The notes below the pieces were generated by a model. That model was not told the DNA's origin and searched no databases. It saw only the letters and a list, made by a program, of their open reading frames with translations. The position numbers and the translations under genes were made by a program. 64,000 bases of DNA. Source: Methanoculleus caldifontis (lineage in GTDB: Archaea; Halobacteriota; Methanomicrobia; Methanomicrobiales; Methanoculleaceae). Positions 18,274 to 27,384 of the stretch are shown in pieces. Numbering within the stretch: position 1 is the first letter of the stretch; the number at the start of each line of letters is the position of its first letter. The stretch lies in the NCBI RefSeq assembly GCF_032842345.1, contig NZ_WBKO01000001.1:186001-250000 (forward strand), written 5' to 3'.

Positions 18274-19506
18274 ATGCCTGACACCATACCGGAGCTTGAA
18301 GAGATCAAGAAACTCCTCCGCCAGGAACCACGAGGTCTCAGCATCCTTGAGATCTCACGGGAACTCGAGATCGGCAGGAACGTGACTGCGAAGTACCTGA
18401 GCATGCTCTACGCCGCGGGCCAGGTCGAAGTCCGCCGGGTCGCCGCGGCGAAACTCTACACCCTCGCGCACCGGGTACCGGTCTCCGCGCTTCTCGGGCT
18501 GACCTCAGACCTGATCGTGGTGCTGGACCGGCATCTGCGCGTCGTGCTCGCTAACGGTGCGTTTCTGGCTGCATTCTGTCCCCGCAGGATCGATATCACC
18601 GGCCGTTCGTTTGAGGTGTTCTTCCCGGAACGCTCCCTCCCCCGGGAGATCGAGAAGATGACCGGGACCGCGCTCCGGGGGCATGAGGGCAGATGCGAGA
18701 TTCACCGGGAGAGCGACGGTTCCAGCGTGCAGTTCCGCGCGAAGTTCGTCCCCGTGGTCTTCGAAGACGGAGCTCCGGGCGTGACCGTCATTCTCGAGGA
18801 CGTCACCCGCGAGGTCGAAGCGGCGCGGAGCCTCGAGAAAGCCCTTGAGGAAAAGGAGGCGCTGATTCACGCGATTCACTACCGGATAAGGAACACCCTC
18901 CAGACGGCCTCAAGCATCATGCACCTGCAGACCTCGCAGCTCAATGATCCCGTCGCCAGAGGGGCGATCCGCGCGACGGAACAGCAGATCCTCGCCCTCG
19001 CCCTCGCCCACGAGGACCTCTACCTCTCGCAGAACTCCGACCGCGTCAGGATGGAGGAGTACCTGACCCGCCTCGCCGGCACCCTCATCGGCACCTACGG
19101 CGTGTCCCCGGAGAAGATCGCCTGGACGGTACGCGCCCCGGAGATCGAGATGCCGCTCGAACTTGCCCAGTTCACCGGGTTCCTCCTCACCGAACTCATC
19201 ACCAACGTCATTCAGCACGCATTCCCGGGCAGCATGACCGGGACGATGGAGGTGACGATCGACCGCGAGCAGTCGGGCGCATACACCGTCAGAGTCCGGG
19301 ATACCGGGGTGGGCATCCCGGACGGGCTCGCAATCGCCGCGACAACCAACCCCGGCCTCTCCACCGTTCGGCTCCTCGTCGAGCGGTACCTCAACGGACG
19401 GATCACGATCGAACGGGACAGTGGGACGATCGTGACGATAACCTTCGGAGGAGACGAGCTCCTCACGCCTCCCCCCGAAGTTACGTCGGCTGGAGAGCGT
19501 GCCTGA
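18274..19506 (+). CDS. HTH-PAS-histidine kinase (DNA-binding-type sensor kinase)
   Basis: A 410-residue protein. Residues ~8-65 form a winged-helix/HTH domain (LSILEISRELEIGRNVTAK), ~70-180 a PAS domain, ~190-270 a HisKA_2-like region and ~300-400 a HATPase domain (LLTELITNVIQHAF, VRDTGVGIP). In the phosphoacceptor motif the usual H-H-R reads H202-Y203-R204, with an extra H199. The ATG at 18274 follows GGGGAAGTCC; an upstream in-frame start at 18169 adds an unlikely sequence. The combination suggests a kinase that binds DNA or shares a promoter-associated module. It is divergent from the chemoreceptor operon, and its 3' end overlaps the converging receiver gene by 26 bases. Confidence 0.82.
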   Translation: MPDTIPELEEIKKLLRQEPRGLSILEISRELEIGRNVTAKYLSMLYAAGQVEVRRVAAAKLYTLAHRVPVSALLGLTSDLIVVLDRHLRVVLANGAFLAAFCPRRIDITGRSFEVFFPERSLPREIEKMTGTALRGHEGRCEIHRESDGSSVQFRAKFVPVVFEDGAPGVTVILEDVTREVEAARSLEKALEEKEALIHAIHYRIRNTLQTASSIMHLQTSQLNDPVARGAIRATEQQILALALAHEDLYLSQNSDRVRMEEYLTRLAGTLIGTYGVSPEKIAWTVRAPEIEMPLELAQFTGFLLTELITNVIQHAFPGSMTGTMEVTIDREQSGAYTVRVRDTGVGIPDGLAIAATTNPGLSTVRLLVERYLNGRITIERDSGTIVTITFGGDELLTPPPEVTSAGERA

Positions 19507-19873
19507 TCGCGCAGATCAGGTCCCCGGTGGTGAACGGTTTGAGGACATATCCGGCAGGAGAGGTCGCCTCGGCCCTGCTCCTGACGGACTGATCCGAGTA
19601 GGCAGTTACGTAGACGACCGGGAGGCCGAGACGGTCGCGGATGATCCGCGCCGCCTCAATGCCATCCATGCTGCCTTTGAGCGTAATATCCATGAAGATC
19701 AGGTGCGGCCGCACCCGCTCGGCCTCCCTGATGGCGTCCTCACCCGTCGTCGCCACCGCGACGCTCCGGTAGCCGAGATCTTCGAGCCGCGCCACCATGT
19801 CGAGTGCGATGATGCCGTCGTCCTCGACGACAAGTATCCGTGTCTCCTCACCCGTTCCGGTCATCTTATACAT
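19481..19873 (-). CDS. Response regulator receiver protein
   Basis: A ~130-residue receiver domain. RILVVEDDGIIALDM gives the acidic pair, FMDITLKG the phosphoacceptor Asp, VTAYSD the switch region and LKPF the conserved Lys. There is no output domain. Its C-terminal codons overlap the 3' end of the HTH-PAS-kinase gene on the other strand, so these two are convergent rather than co-transcribed. Start could be ATG 19873 or ATG 19864; the longer open frame to 19933 encodes a low-complexity Gly/Ala stretch and is unlikely to be translated. Confidence 0.88.
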   Translation of the reverse strand: MYKMTGTGEETRILVVEDDGIIALDMVARLEDLGYRSVAVATTGEDAIREAERVRPHLIFMDITLKGSMDGIEAARIIRDRLGLPVVYVTAYSDQSVRSRAEATSPAGYVLKPFTTGDLICAIRHALQPT

Positions 19874-20090
19874 CCTGCCCGCCCCTGCCGCGCAGCCGCT
19901 CCCGGCTCCGCCGCACGCGCGATGGCCTCGCATAATGATATCGGACCCGGGTTATTTACTGTTTTTGAGATACTCCATCAGAAGGAAGGGACCTGCCCGG
20001 CCCCATGCTCCCCGCCCGGCACCTTCATAATTCCTCTGGATCACACAGGGCCGGTCCGGGCAGGCTGCCCGGGCCCGGGAAGTGAGAAGG

Positions 20091-20903
20091 ATGAAGCGAC
20101 TGGAAGGGAAGAACGTCCTCATCACCGGCGGCTCGACCGGCATCGGCAGGGCGACGGCGATCAGGTTCGCGGACGAGGGCGCAAACGTCGCCATCAACTA
20201 CCACTCAGGCGAGAAGGAGGCGGAGATCACGCTTGGGGAGGCGAGGCAAGCCTGCAGCCTCGCCCGGGAGAAGGGGTGCGAGGGTATGCTGGTCCAGGGG
20301 GACGTCTCCCGCGAGGAGGACGTCAGGCGCATCTTCCGGGAGGTCCTCGACGCCTGGGGGCGGCTCGACATCCTGATCAACAACGCCGGCATCCAGACCG
20401 CGAGCCCGACCCACGAGATGACGGCCGACGACTACGACCGGGTCCTCGCGGTGAACCTCCGGGGGGCGTTCCTCTGCGCCCGCGAGGCGGTGCGGCACTT
20501 CCTCGACCGCGGGGGCGGCGGCATCATCCTCAACAACACATCGGTCCACGAGATCATCCCAAAACCGCAGTATGCCCCCTACGCCGCGAGCAAGGCGGGG
20601 CTCGGCTCGCTCGGGAGGACCCTCGCGCTCGAGTACGCCGGGGAAGGGATCCGGGTCAACACGGTCGCCCCCGGCGCGATCGCGACCCCGATAAATAAGG
20701 AGTGGGCGGAGGACCCCGAGAAGAAGGCGCTCGTCGAGGAGAATATCCCGATGGGGCGGGCAGGAGAGGTCGAGGAGATCGCCGCGGTCTTCGCGTTCCT
20801 CGCCTCCGACGAGGCCGCCTACATCACCGGGCAGACGATCTACGTGGACGGCGGTCTGACCCTCTACCCGGGTTTCCGGACGCCGTGGTCGTCGGGGAGT
20901 TAG
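20091..20903 (+). CDS. Short-chain dehydrogenase/reductase, glucose 1-dehydrogenase-like
   Basis: A 270-residue classical SDR. TGGSTGIG (12-19) binds the nucleotide, NNAG is at 97-100, N122, S151, Y164 and K168 form the catalytic tetrad, and the C-terminus has the VNTVAPGAIATPI segment. Sequence style matches glucose 1-dehydrogenase/3-oxoacyl reductase-like SDRs; substrate not assignable. An arginine-free beta2 region (INYHSGEKEAE) with Tyr-His-Ser suggests NAD(P) use in the glucose-dehydrogenase manner. ATG 20091 is preferred over GTG 20082. Monocistronic. Confidence 0.85.
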   Translation: MKRLEGKNVLITGGSTGIGRATAIRFADEGANVAINYHSGEKEAEITLGEARQACSLAREKGCEGMLVQGDVSREEDVRRIFREVLDAWGRLDILINNAGIQTASPTHEMTADDYDRVLAVNLRGAFLCAREAVRHFLDRGGGGIILNNTSVHEIIPKPQYAPYAASKAGLGSLGRTLALEYAGEGIRVNTVAPGAIATPINKEWAEDPEKKALVEENIPMGRAGEVEEIAAVFAFLASDEAAYITGQTIYVDGGLTLYPGFRTPWSSGS

Positions 20904-21150
20904 GAGGTGCAGGGGCGAACCCCGCCCGGCCTCGCGGGGCGGGACCCCCGCAAACCACCGGGATCGCGCACCGGCTCCTGCCGGAATCCCCGGCATGCCC
21001 CCAATTTATTCAAACAAATTAATATAATTCTATTTTTATACAATAACCCCTAAAAATGGACGCTCGATACCGGGCCCGCCCCCGGGAGTCCCGGCACGGG
21101 AGTCTCTGCGAGGGACGGTTCCATGAGCAGTGGAAGAGGCGCGATAAGGC

Positions 21151-22629
21151 ATGGTCTTTGAGGCAAAAGAGAGTCTGACAGACGAAGAGGTCGCCCACGG
21201 CCTGAAACTCGTCATCCGCGACGGCCTTGCCACCCAGGCGATGGTGACGCTGACCGGCGGCATCTTTCTCGTAGCGTTCGCCCTCCAGCTCGGCGCGTCG
21301 AACACCGTCATCGGCCTGCTCGCCGCCATCCCGCCGCTTGCCGGACTCCTGCAGATACCCTCCATCTACATCGTCGACCGCATCCAGAGCCGCAGGCTGG
21401 TCGTCGTCACGGCATCGCTTGCGGCGCGTCTCTGCTGGATCCCCATCATCCTGATACCGTTCTTCCTCTCGCCCGGACAGGGAATCATCGTGCTCGTCGC
21501 ATCGATAGCCCTCTACGCATCGTTCTCGGCGATATCCCACTGCGGCTGGAACTCGTGGATGCGGGACCTGATACCGCAGGACCGGCTCGGCGACTTCTTC
21601 TCCCGGCGGCTGACCCTCTCCACGGTGATCGCCCTCGTCATCAGTCTCGTCGCCGGTTTCTTCATCGACACGTGGAACGTCGTCGTTCCTGACCTCTCCG
21701 CCTACGGCTACTCGGTCCTCTTCCTCTTCGGGCTCATCGCCGGGCTCATCGGGATCATCTTCCTCGCCCGCACGCCCGAACCGGAGATGATCGTCGACGG
21801 CGGGGACGACAGCCTGATCGCCGCCATCAGAAAACCCTTCCAGGACCTCAACTTCAAGAACCTCATCGTCTTTCTCGGCTCCTGGAACTTCGCCGTCAAC
21901 CTCGCGGCGCCGTTCTTCACGGTCTACATGCTGCAACGGATAGGGCTCGACATCTCGGTCGTCGTCATCCTCGGCGTCCTGAGCCAGGTCATGAACATCG
22001 TCTTCTACCGGTCATGGGGCCGGGTCTCCGACCGGTTCTCCAACAAATCAGTCCTCGCGGTGAGCGGCCCGCTCTTCATGCTCGCGATCTTCGCGTGGAT
22101 GTTCGTCACCCTTCCCGGGATCTACGCCCTGACCTACCCGCTGCTCATCCTCATCCACATCCTGATGGGGATCTCGCTTGCGGGGGTCTCGCTCGCCTCG
22201 GGCAACATCAGCCTCAAGATGGCCCCGCAGGGCCAGGCGACCAGTTACCTTGCGGCGAGCACCTTCGTCAACTCGGTCGCCGCAGGGGTCGCCCCGATCC
22301 TCGGCGGGCTCTTCGTGGACTTCTTCGCGGAGCGGGAACTCATCTGGACCCTGATCTGGAGGGACCCGGTGCAGGAACTCGTCTTCGTCACCCTCGACAT
22401 CCAGCAGTGGGAGTTCTTCTTCCTCTTCGCCTTCCTCCTCGGCCTCTACTCGCTCCACCGCCTGACGGTGGTGCAGGAGGAAGGGGAGGCGAAGGAGCAG
22501 GAGGTCGTCGACGAACTGATCGCGGGAGTCAGGCGGGACATGCGGAACTTCTCCCCGGCCGGGGGCCTCCGCGACCTGGTGAAGTTCCCCTTCTCGGCTC
22601 TCAGGAGCCAGCGGAAGAAGCGGCGGTAG
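21151..22629 (+). CDS. MFS transporter
   Basis: A 492-residue membrane protein with about 12 hydrophobic segments and a charged cytoplasmic C-terminal tail ending in SQRKKRR. A first-loop region reads LQIPSIYIVDRIQSRRLVV, similar to the MFS loop 2-3 motif. A large loop at ~205-225 (EPEMIVDGGDDS) separates the halves. The substrate is unknown; such MFS proteins in archaea and bacteria are generally annotated only at family level. The upstream 21010-21055 region is very AT-rich and probably contains the promoter, leaving a ~100-base leader. Confidence 0.85.
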   Translation: MVFEAKESLTDEEVAHGLKLVIRDGLATQAMVTLTGGIFLVAFALQLGASNTVIGLLAAIPPLAGLLQIPSIYIVDRIQSRRLVVVTASLAARLCWIPIILIPFFLSPGQGIIVLVASIALYASFSAISHCGWNSWMRDLIPQDRLGDFFSRRLTLSTVIALVISLVAGFFIDTWNVVVPDLSAYGYSVLFLFGLIAGLIGIIFLARTPEPEMIVDGGDDSLIAAIRKPFQDLNFKNLIVFLGSWNFAVNLAAPFFTVYMLQRIGLDISVVVILGVLSQVMNIVFYRSWGRVSDRFSNKSVLAVSGPLFMLAIFAWMFVTLPGIYALTYPLLILIHILMGISLAGVSLASGNISLKMAPQGQATSYLAASTFVNSVAAGVAPILGGLFVDFFAERELIWTLIWRDPVQELVFVTLDIQQWEFFFLFAFLLGLYSLHRLTVVQEEGEAKEQEVVDELIAGVRRDMRNFSPAGGLRDLVKFPFSALRSQRKKRR

Positions 22630-22695
22630 GGAGAGGCGGCGCTCCGATACCTTCATGCCCCCGCCATCCATAGCCCCGTACCGGTGAACAGGATC

Positions 22696-23424
22696 ATGGG
22701 CGGGAAGGGCTGGATCGCGGGCCTCGCCGTCGCGATACTCCTCGCAGGGGTGCTCGTCTCCGGGTGCGCAGGCGCTTTCCGGACGCTCGACGGGAACAGC
22801 ACGCCGGGAACGGCGGAGGGAGGAGTCACCCTCCCGGAGCCCCGGTTTGAGAGCGGCGTCTCCGTCGAGGAGGCGCTGAGAGAGCGGCGGTCTGTCCGGA
22901 GTTACGCCGACCTGCCGCTCGCGCTCGCCGACGTCGGCCAGCTCCTCTGGGCGGCACAGGGGGTCACGGATGATGAGGGCCACCGGACCGCTCCCTCCGC
23001 CGGCGCCCTCTACCCCCTGGAGGTCTATGTCGTCGCGGGCAGTGTTGAAGGAATTGAGCCGGGGGTCTACCATTACCGGCCCGGCGAGCACCTGCTCCTC
23101 CGGGTCGGCAACGGGGACCGGCGGGCCGATCTCCAGGCGGCGGCCGCGAGCCAGACTTCCGTCGGGGATGCACCGGCAACCATCGTCATCGCCGCGGTCC
23201 CGGACAGGACGATTGAGAGGTACGGTGAGCGGGGGATGCGCTACGTCGAGATGGAGGTTGGGCATGCCGCGGAGAACGTCTACCTCCAGGCTGAGGCGCT
23301 CGGACTCGGTACCGTCGCGATCGCCGCCTTCGACGAGGGCGAGGTCGGGGAGATCCTCGCACCCCCCGAAGGGACCGTGCCGCTCTACCTCATGCCGGTG
23401 GGGCACCCCGGTCCGGGGACTTGA
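22696..23424 (+). CDS. Exported SagB/ThcOx-type nitroreductase lipoprotein
   Basis: A 242-residue protein with a signal peptide and lipobox (LVSGCAG, Cys near 23) followed by a nitroreductase domain of the SagB/ThcOx subtype: VEEALRERRSVRSYADLPL, LGQLLWAAQGVT-like, APSAGALYPLEVYV, and HAAENVYLQAEALGLGTVAIAAF in successive segments. These enzymes bind FMN. ATG 22696 is preferred over GTG 22684 because GGTGA lies 8 bases before it. An FMN enzyme carrying a lipoprotein signal is unusual, because flavin must be acquired outside or before export. A second nitroreductase follows after repeat A. Confidence 0.82.
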   Translation: MGGKGWIAGLAVAILLAGVLVSGCAGAFRTLDGNSTPGTAEGGVTLPEPRFESGVSVEEALRERRSVRSYADLPLALADVGQLLWAAQGVTDDEGHRTAPSAGALYPLEVYVVAGSVEGIEPGVYHYRPGEHLLLRVGNGDRRADLQAAAASQTSVGDAPATIVIAAVPDRTIERYGERGMRYVEMEVGHAAENVYLQAEALGLGTVAIAAFDEGEVGEILAPPEGTVPLYLMPVGHPGPGT

Positions 23425-23432
23425 GGGATCAG

Positions 23433-23512
23433 CGCACGCGAAGCCGCGAAGTCCGCGAAAGGGTGTGACTGCTAACGATGGACTTCGCGTCTTTTCGCGG
23501 CTTCGCGTGAGG
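23433..23512. repeat. Dispersed inverted repeat, CGCGAAGC family (copy A)
   Basis: Left arm GCACGCGAAGCCGCGAAG and right arm TTCGCGGCTTCGCGTGAG are near-perfect complements and could form a long hairpin of ~80 bases. Copies at 33699-33810, 43469-43576 and 60612-60704 share both arms. It lies between two tandem nitroreductase genes. Confidence 0.75.
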
Positions 23513-23602
23513 TTGACCATGCAAATATACCGTTCACAATATGGAGCCGCGAACGGAACTCCAGCGAATGATTGAAGTCACCGGCCGGCCAGAGGGCGGC
23601 AC

Positions 23603-24139
23603 ATGGACACCCTCGAAGTGATCATGACCCGGCGGAGCGTGCGGGAGTACACCGACCGCCCGGTGCCGGCCGGGACGGTGAGGCAACTCCTCGCCGCCGC
23701 GATGCAGGCCCCGTTTGCCGGGGGCGAGCCCCCCTGGCACTTCATCGTCATCGACGACCCCCATATCCTCGATGCCGTCCCGGCGATCAGCCCCTACGTG
23801 GAGGTCCGCACCCCCGCACCGCTCGCGGTCCTCGTTTGCGCCGACCTGCACCTCCCGGAGGGGGCCGATCTTGCGGTCCAGGGCTGCGCCGCGGCGACGG
23901 AGAACCTCCTCCTCGCCGCCCACGCCCTCGGTCTCGGCGCCGTCTGGACCGCCGTCTACCCGGACCCCGACCGGATGCTCGGGTTCGCAAACCTCTTCTC
24001 GCTCCCGGGCGCCGGTGCTCAAGCTCCGTCCCAGAGGGAGATCGCACCCTTCGCCCTCGTCACCGTCGGTCACCCGGCCGTACGCCTGCCGCCTATCGAC
24101 CGCTATCGCGAGGACCGGGTCCACCGGAACGCCTGGTGA
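23603..24139 (+). CDS. Nitroreductase family protein
   Basis: A 178-residue single-domain FMN nitroreductase. Typical segments are IMTRRSVREYTDRPV at the N-terminus, AMQAPFAGGEPPWHFIVI, and ATENLLLAAHALGLGAVWTAVYP. Such proteins reduce quinones, nitro groups or flavins with NAD(P)H; the substrate is unknown. No signal peptide is present, so it is cytoplasmic, unlike its upstream neighbour. Confidence 0.88.
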   Translation: MDTLEVIMTRRSVREYTDRPVPAGTVRQLLAAAMQAPFAGGEPPWHFIVIDDPHILDAVPAISPYVEVRTPAPLAVLVCADLHLPEGADLAVQGCAAATENLLLAAHALGLGAVWTAVYPDPDRMLGFANLFSLPGAGAQAPSQREIAPFALVTVGHPAVRLPPIDRYREDRVHRNAW

Positions 24140-24201
24140 CGGCTCCCTCTGCCGGACGCAAATGCTCATCCCTTATCAGGCCGGCCCTCCAACAGGGATC
24201 C

Positions 24202-24834
24202 GTGCAGACGGAGCAGGGAGACGAAACCGGCCGGGAAGCCGGTTCACCATTCGGCTTTCCGAAGAACAGAATGGAGGCGCTCACCGACGGGATATTCGCC
24301 ATCGCCATGACTCTTCTGGTCCTCAGCCTCGACGTCCCGGCAGGCATCCAGAACTCCTCCAACATCACCGTCGTGGCGATGCTTGCCGACCTTGCTCCCG
24401 ACCTCTACCACTACTTCCTCGCGTTCTTCATCCTCGCTTCCTTCTGGATAGCCCATCACGCCCAGGTGGACCGGCTCCGGCATATCGACCGCCGCTTCCT
24501 CTGGCTCAACATCGCCACGCTGATGTTCGTCACGCTGGTCCCCTTCTCCGTCAACCTCATCGGCGACTACCCTGACGAGCCCTTCGCGGCGGTCGTCTTC
24601 GAGGCAAACCTCCTCCTCATCGGCCTGTTCTTCGCCGCGCAGTGGTGGTATGCCGTGAACAGGGGGCGGCTCGTCCAGTCCGGCACCGACGTGATGCGCG
24701 TAAACCAGCGGGTAGCGGTGGTCCCGGCCGTCTCCGCCGTCGCGATCCTGCTTGCCCTCGCCGGCTGGACCTGGAGCACGGTGCTCTACGCGCTCATTCC
24801 CTTCGTGATGGTGTTTCTGCCGCAGGGCAGGTGA
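24202..24834 (+). CDS. TMEM175-family potassium channel-like protein
   Basis: A 210-residue membrane protein with six hydrophobic segments. The family hallmark at the first helix is visible as RMEALTDGIFAIAMTLLVLSL, the counterpart of the F-S-D motif region, and a second segment reads FASFWIAHH-like (ILASFWIAHHAQVDRLRHID). Bacterial and archaeal members of this family (formerly DUF1211) conduct K+. The GTG at 24202 follows AGGGATC and gives the usual length; the longer open frame upstream overlaps the nitroreductase gene and is not credible. The 3' end overlaps the convergent fusion gene by 41 bases. Confidence 0.82.
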   Translation: MQTEQGDETGREAGSPFGFPKNRMEALTDGIFAIAMTLLVLSLDVPAGIQNSSNITVVAMLADLAPDLYHYFLAFFILASFWIAHHAQVDRLRHIDRRFLWLNIATLMFVTLVPFSVNLIGDYPDEPFAAVVFEANLLLIGLFFAAQWWYAVNRGRLVQSGTDVMRVNQRVAVVPAVSAVAILLALAGWTWSTVLYALIPFVMVFLPQGR

Positions 24835-26728
24835 GGTCCGGCACGGCCGACGGCTGCTGCTGGCTGATGCAGTGGATCGCGCCGAACCCCTCGACCATCG
24901 CCGTGCAGTCGATCCCGACGACCTCGCGGTCCGGGAAGAACCCCCGGATCCGGGCGAGCGCGACCTCGTCGTTGGGGTGTCCGAAGACCGGCACCAGCAC
25001 GACAGTGTTGCCGATATAGAAGTTCGCGTAACTCGCCGGCAGCCGCTCCTCGCCGCCGACCTTCCCCGGCATCGGGAGCGGGACGACCCTGAGGGGGTTG
25101 CCGTCCTGGTCGGTCGAGGACCGGAGGACGGCGAGGTTCTCCTGCAGGACGGCGTAGTTCTCGTCGTCCTCGTTCTCCTCGACGGCGCAGAGGACGGTTC
25201 GTTCGTCCACGAACCGGACGATGTCGTCGATGTGGCCGTCGGTGTCGTCGCCGGCGATGCCGTGCCTGAGCCATATGATATGGCCGGCGCCGAGGTAGGC
25301 CTCCAGGTAGCCTTCGACCTCCGCCCGCGAGAGGTGCGGGTTCCGGTTCGGGTTTAAGAGGCAGGCCTCCGTCACGATCACCGTGCCGCAGCCGTTCACC
25401 TCGATCGAACCGCCCTCAAGGACGATCCCTGGCGAAAAGACGGAGAGACCCATCTCGCGGTTCATGAAGAGCGGGATCCCGGTATCCCTCATGAGTTCGG
25501 GATACTTCTCCCCCCAGGCGTTGAACGTCCAGTCGACCATCGCGAGGTCTCCGGTCTTTCTGTTGACCACGAACGTCGGCCCGTAGTCGCGGAACCAGAC
25601 GTCGACGTAGTCGGCGATATGGAACCTGACGCCCCTCGTATCGACGCCCTCTTCCTCGAGCATCGCCTCGATCCGGGTCCGCATCGCTTCATTGGTGACG
25701 AGGAGGTCGACGGTCTCGGAGCCCCGGAGCGCCGCGATGATCTCGATGTAGGCCCGCTCCACGCCGGCGAGGTTGGCGAACGTCTCGCGGTCGTGGGGCC
25801 AGGAGAGCCAGACGGCGTCGTGCGGCTCCCACTCCGCCGGCATACGATAGCCGGACCCCGCAGGGGTCCTGCCCGGCGGGAGCCTCCGGGTGAGCGCACC
25901 ATAGGTCTCCGGCCGCCGGTTCCGGAAGAAGCCCCAGCCTTCCCGGACGCTCCGGTTCATCGAGAGGTCGACCTCGACGACGAGGACCTCCTCGTCGGTC
26001 CCGCTCGCCCGGGCGAGGATGTTTCCGAAGGCGTCGGCGACGAACGAACTCCCGAAGAACCGGATCTCGCCCTCGTCGCCCACCCGGTTGACGGCGGCGA
26101 CGTGGACGCTGTTTGCTATCGCGTGGCCCCGCTGCACCGTCTCCCACGCCTCGCGCCAGTCCCCCTCGGGCGGCTCCTCCCCGGCGATCCGGCCGATGGC
26201 GGTCGGGTAGAAGATGATCTCTGCACCCCTGAGCGCGGCCGCCCTCGCGGCCTCCGGGAACCACTGGTCGTAGCAGATGAGCACGGCGATCCGGGCGTAA
26301 CAGGTCTCGTAGACCCGGTAATGGTCCCCGGCCCGGAAGTAGGACTTCTCGTAGAAGAGCGGGTCGAAGGGGATATGCACCTTCCGGTAGGCCGGGAGGA
26401 GCCGCCCGTCCGCATCGATCACCACCGCCGCGTTGTAATACTCGCCCGACCCGGTCCGCTCGTAGACCGGGACGACGACCACCACGCCGTGCTCCCGGGC
26501 GAGCGCCGCGAAGGCTTCCGTCGAAGGGCCCGGGATCGTCTCCGCATAGCGAGAGGCGTCGGTATCCTCGTACTGCGGGAAGTAGGGGACCCGGTAGAGT
26601 TCCTGCAGGCAGAGGATCCGGGCACCCCCGGCGATAGCCTGTCGCGCAAGCTCCAGGGTGTGGGCCAGGTTACGGTCGGGGTCGTCGCCCACCGCCGCCT
26701 GGATGAGGCCGATCTTCTGTGTGCTCAT
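24794..26728 (-). CDS. Fused N-carbamoylputrescine amidase and agmatine deiminase
   Basis: A 644-residue bifunctional protein. Residues ~1-280 are a nitrilase-type amidase with the catalytic triad E43 (LQELYR), K116 (YRKVHIP) and C152 ([10 protein letters not shown]), matching N-carbamoylputrescine amidase (AguB). Residues ~293-632 are a peptidyl-arginine-deiminase-fold agmatine deiminase (AguA): WFRDYGPT (378-385), [10 protein letters not shown] (437-446), [10 protein letters not shown] (497-506) and the nucleophile C620 in HCISQQQP. Together they would turn agmatine into putrescine in two steps. Each half is of normal length and keeps its active-site residues. ATG 26728 follows GGAGAGATG; ATGs at 26737, 26734 and 26758 are alternatives. 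The two enzymes are normally separate. Confidence 0.9.
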   Translation of the reverse strand: MSTQKIGLIQAAVGDDPDRNLAHTLELARQAIAGGARILCLQELYRVPYFPQYEDTDASRYAETIPGPSTEAFAALAREHGVVVVVPVYERTGSGEYYNAAVVIDADGRLLPAYRKVHIPFDPLFYEKSYFRAGDHYRVYETCYARIAVLICYDQWFPEAARAAALRGAEIIFYPTAIGRIAGEEPPEGDWREAWETVQRGHAIANSVHVAAVNRVGDEGEIRFFGSSFVADAFGNILARASGTDEEVLVVEVDLSMNRSVREGWGFFRNRRPETYGALTRRLPPGRTPAGSGYRMPAEWEPHDAVWLSWPHDRETFANLAGVERAYIEIIAALRGSETVDLLVTNEAMRTRIEAMLEEEGVDTRGVRFHIADYVDVWFRDYGPTFVVNRKTGDLAMVDWTFNAWGEKYPELMRDTGIPLFMNREMGLSVFSPGIVLEGGSIEVNGCGTVIVTEACLLNPNRNPHLSRAEVEGYLEAYLGAGHIIWLRHGIAGDDTDGHIDDIVRFVDERTVLCAVEENEDDENYAVLQENLAVLRSSTDQDGNPLRVVPLPMPGKVGGEERLPASYANFYIGNTVVLVPVFGHPNDEVALARIRGFFPDREVVGIDCTAMVEGFGAIHCISQQQPSAVPDLTCPAAETPSRRE

Positions 26729-26764
26729 CTCCATCATCTCTCCGTATCCGTAGGGCACTTCAGC

Positions 26765-26774
26765 GTTTTATAGC
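26765..26774 (-). promoter_or_regulatory. TATA box of the AguB-AguA fusion gene
   Basis: The minus strand reads CTATAAAACG, 37-46 bases before the ATG at 26728, leaving a short leader that includes the purine-rich ribosome site. Confidence 0.45.
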
Positions 26775-26823
26775 AACCTATGAGCATACCGTTATCCCGG
26801 ACCGCCTCCAATTATCGGGAAGA

Positions 26824-27381
26824 ATGGATTTCGCGACAACCCTCCTCGTCGCCGTCGGGCTTGCTATGGATGCGCTGGCCGTCTCGATCAGCGGCGGGGC
26901 CGCGATCAGGGAAGGCCGGGTCAGGTGGGCGCTCGTCATCGGAGCGCTCTTCGGCGGGTTCCAGATGGGGATGCCAGTGCTCGGCTGGCTCGGCGGGACG
27001 GGCCTCGCCTCGTTCACCGAGGCCTACGCCCCCTGGATAGCCTTTCTGCTCCTCGCCCTCATCGGCGGGAAGATGATCGTTGAGGCGGTGCGGGGCGACG
27101 GCGAGAGCGTCCGGTTCGAGAACGGAGCGGCCGTCCTCCTCCTCCTCGCCGTCGCGACCAGCATCGATGCCCTCGCCGTCGGCGCCACCTTCGCCTTCCT
27201 CGAGACCCCGATCCTCGTCCCTGCGGTCACGATCGGGGTTGTAACCTTTGCCATCTCCGCCGCGGGCGTCCTGATCGGGAGTTCGTTCGGCGGCCTCCTG
27301 GGGCGGAAAGCCGGGATCTTCGGCGGCATCATCCTGATCGGGATCGGTCTCCGGATCCTCGTTGAGCACCAGATCCTCTGA
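26824..27381 (+). CDS. mntP: Manganese efflux pump MntP
   Basis: A 185-residue membrane protein with six hydrophobic segments in two homologous halves. The paired Asp-containing helices are clear: [17 protein letters not shown] in the first half and [16 protein letters not shown] in the second. [15 protein letters not shown] is a further family segment. MntP exports Mn2+ from the cytoplasm. Length matches the family (~185). The start follows GGGAAGA. No manganese riboswitch-like structure was recognised in the 65-base upstream gap. Confidence 0.9.
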   Translation: MDFATTLLVAVGLAMDALAVSISGGAAIREGRVRWALVIGALFGGFQMGMPVLGWLGGTGLASFTEAYAPWIAFLLLALIGGKMIVEAVRGDGESVRFENGAAVLLLLAVATSIDALAVGATFAFLETPILVPAVTIGVVTFAISAAGVLIGSSFGGLLGRKAGIFGGIILIGIGLRILVEHQIL

Positions 27382-27384
27382 GGC

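Noticed and set aside
21056-21178. Small Arg-rich open frame (40 codons) upstream of the MFS gene, possible leader peptide
   Set aside because: Overlaps the MFS start in another frame, has the composition of chance GC-rich reading and no ribosome site; no reason to call it translated.
24009-24022. GGTGCTCAAGCTC inside the nitroreductase gene, also found in repeat copy C
   Set aside because: Only a 13-base match within coding sequence that still encodes a plausible protein; could be chance.
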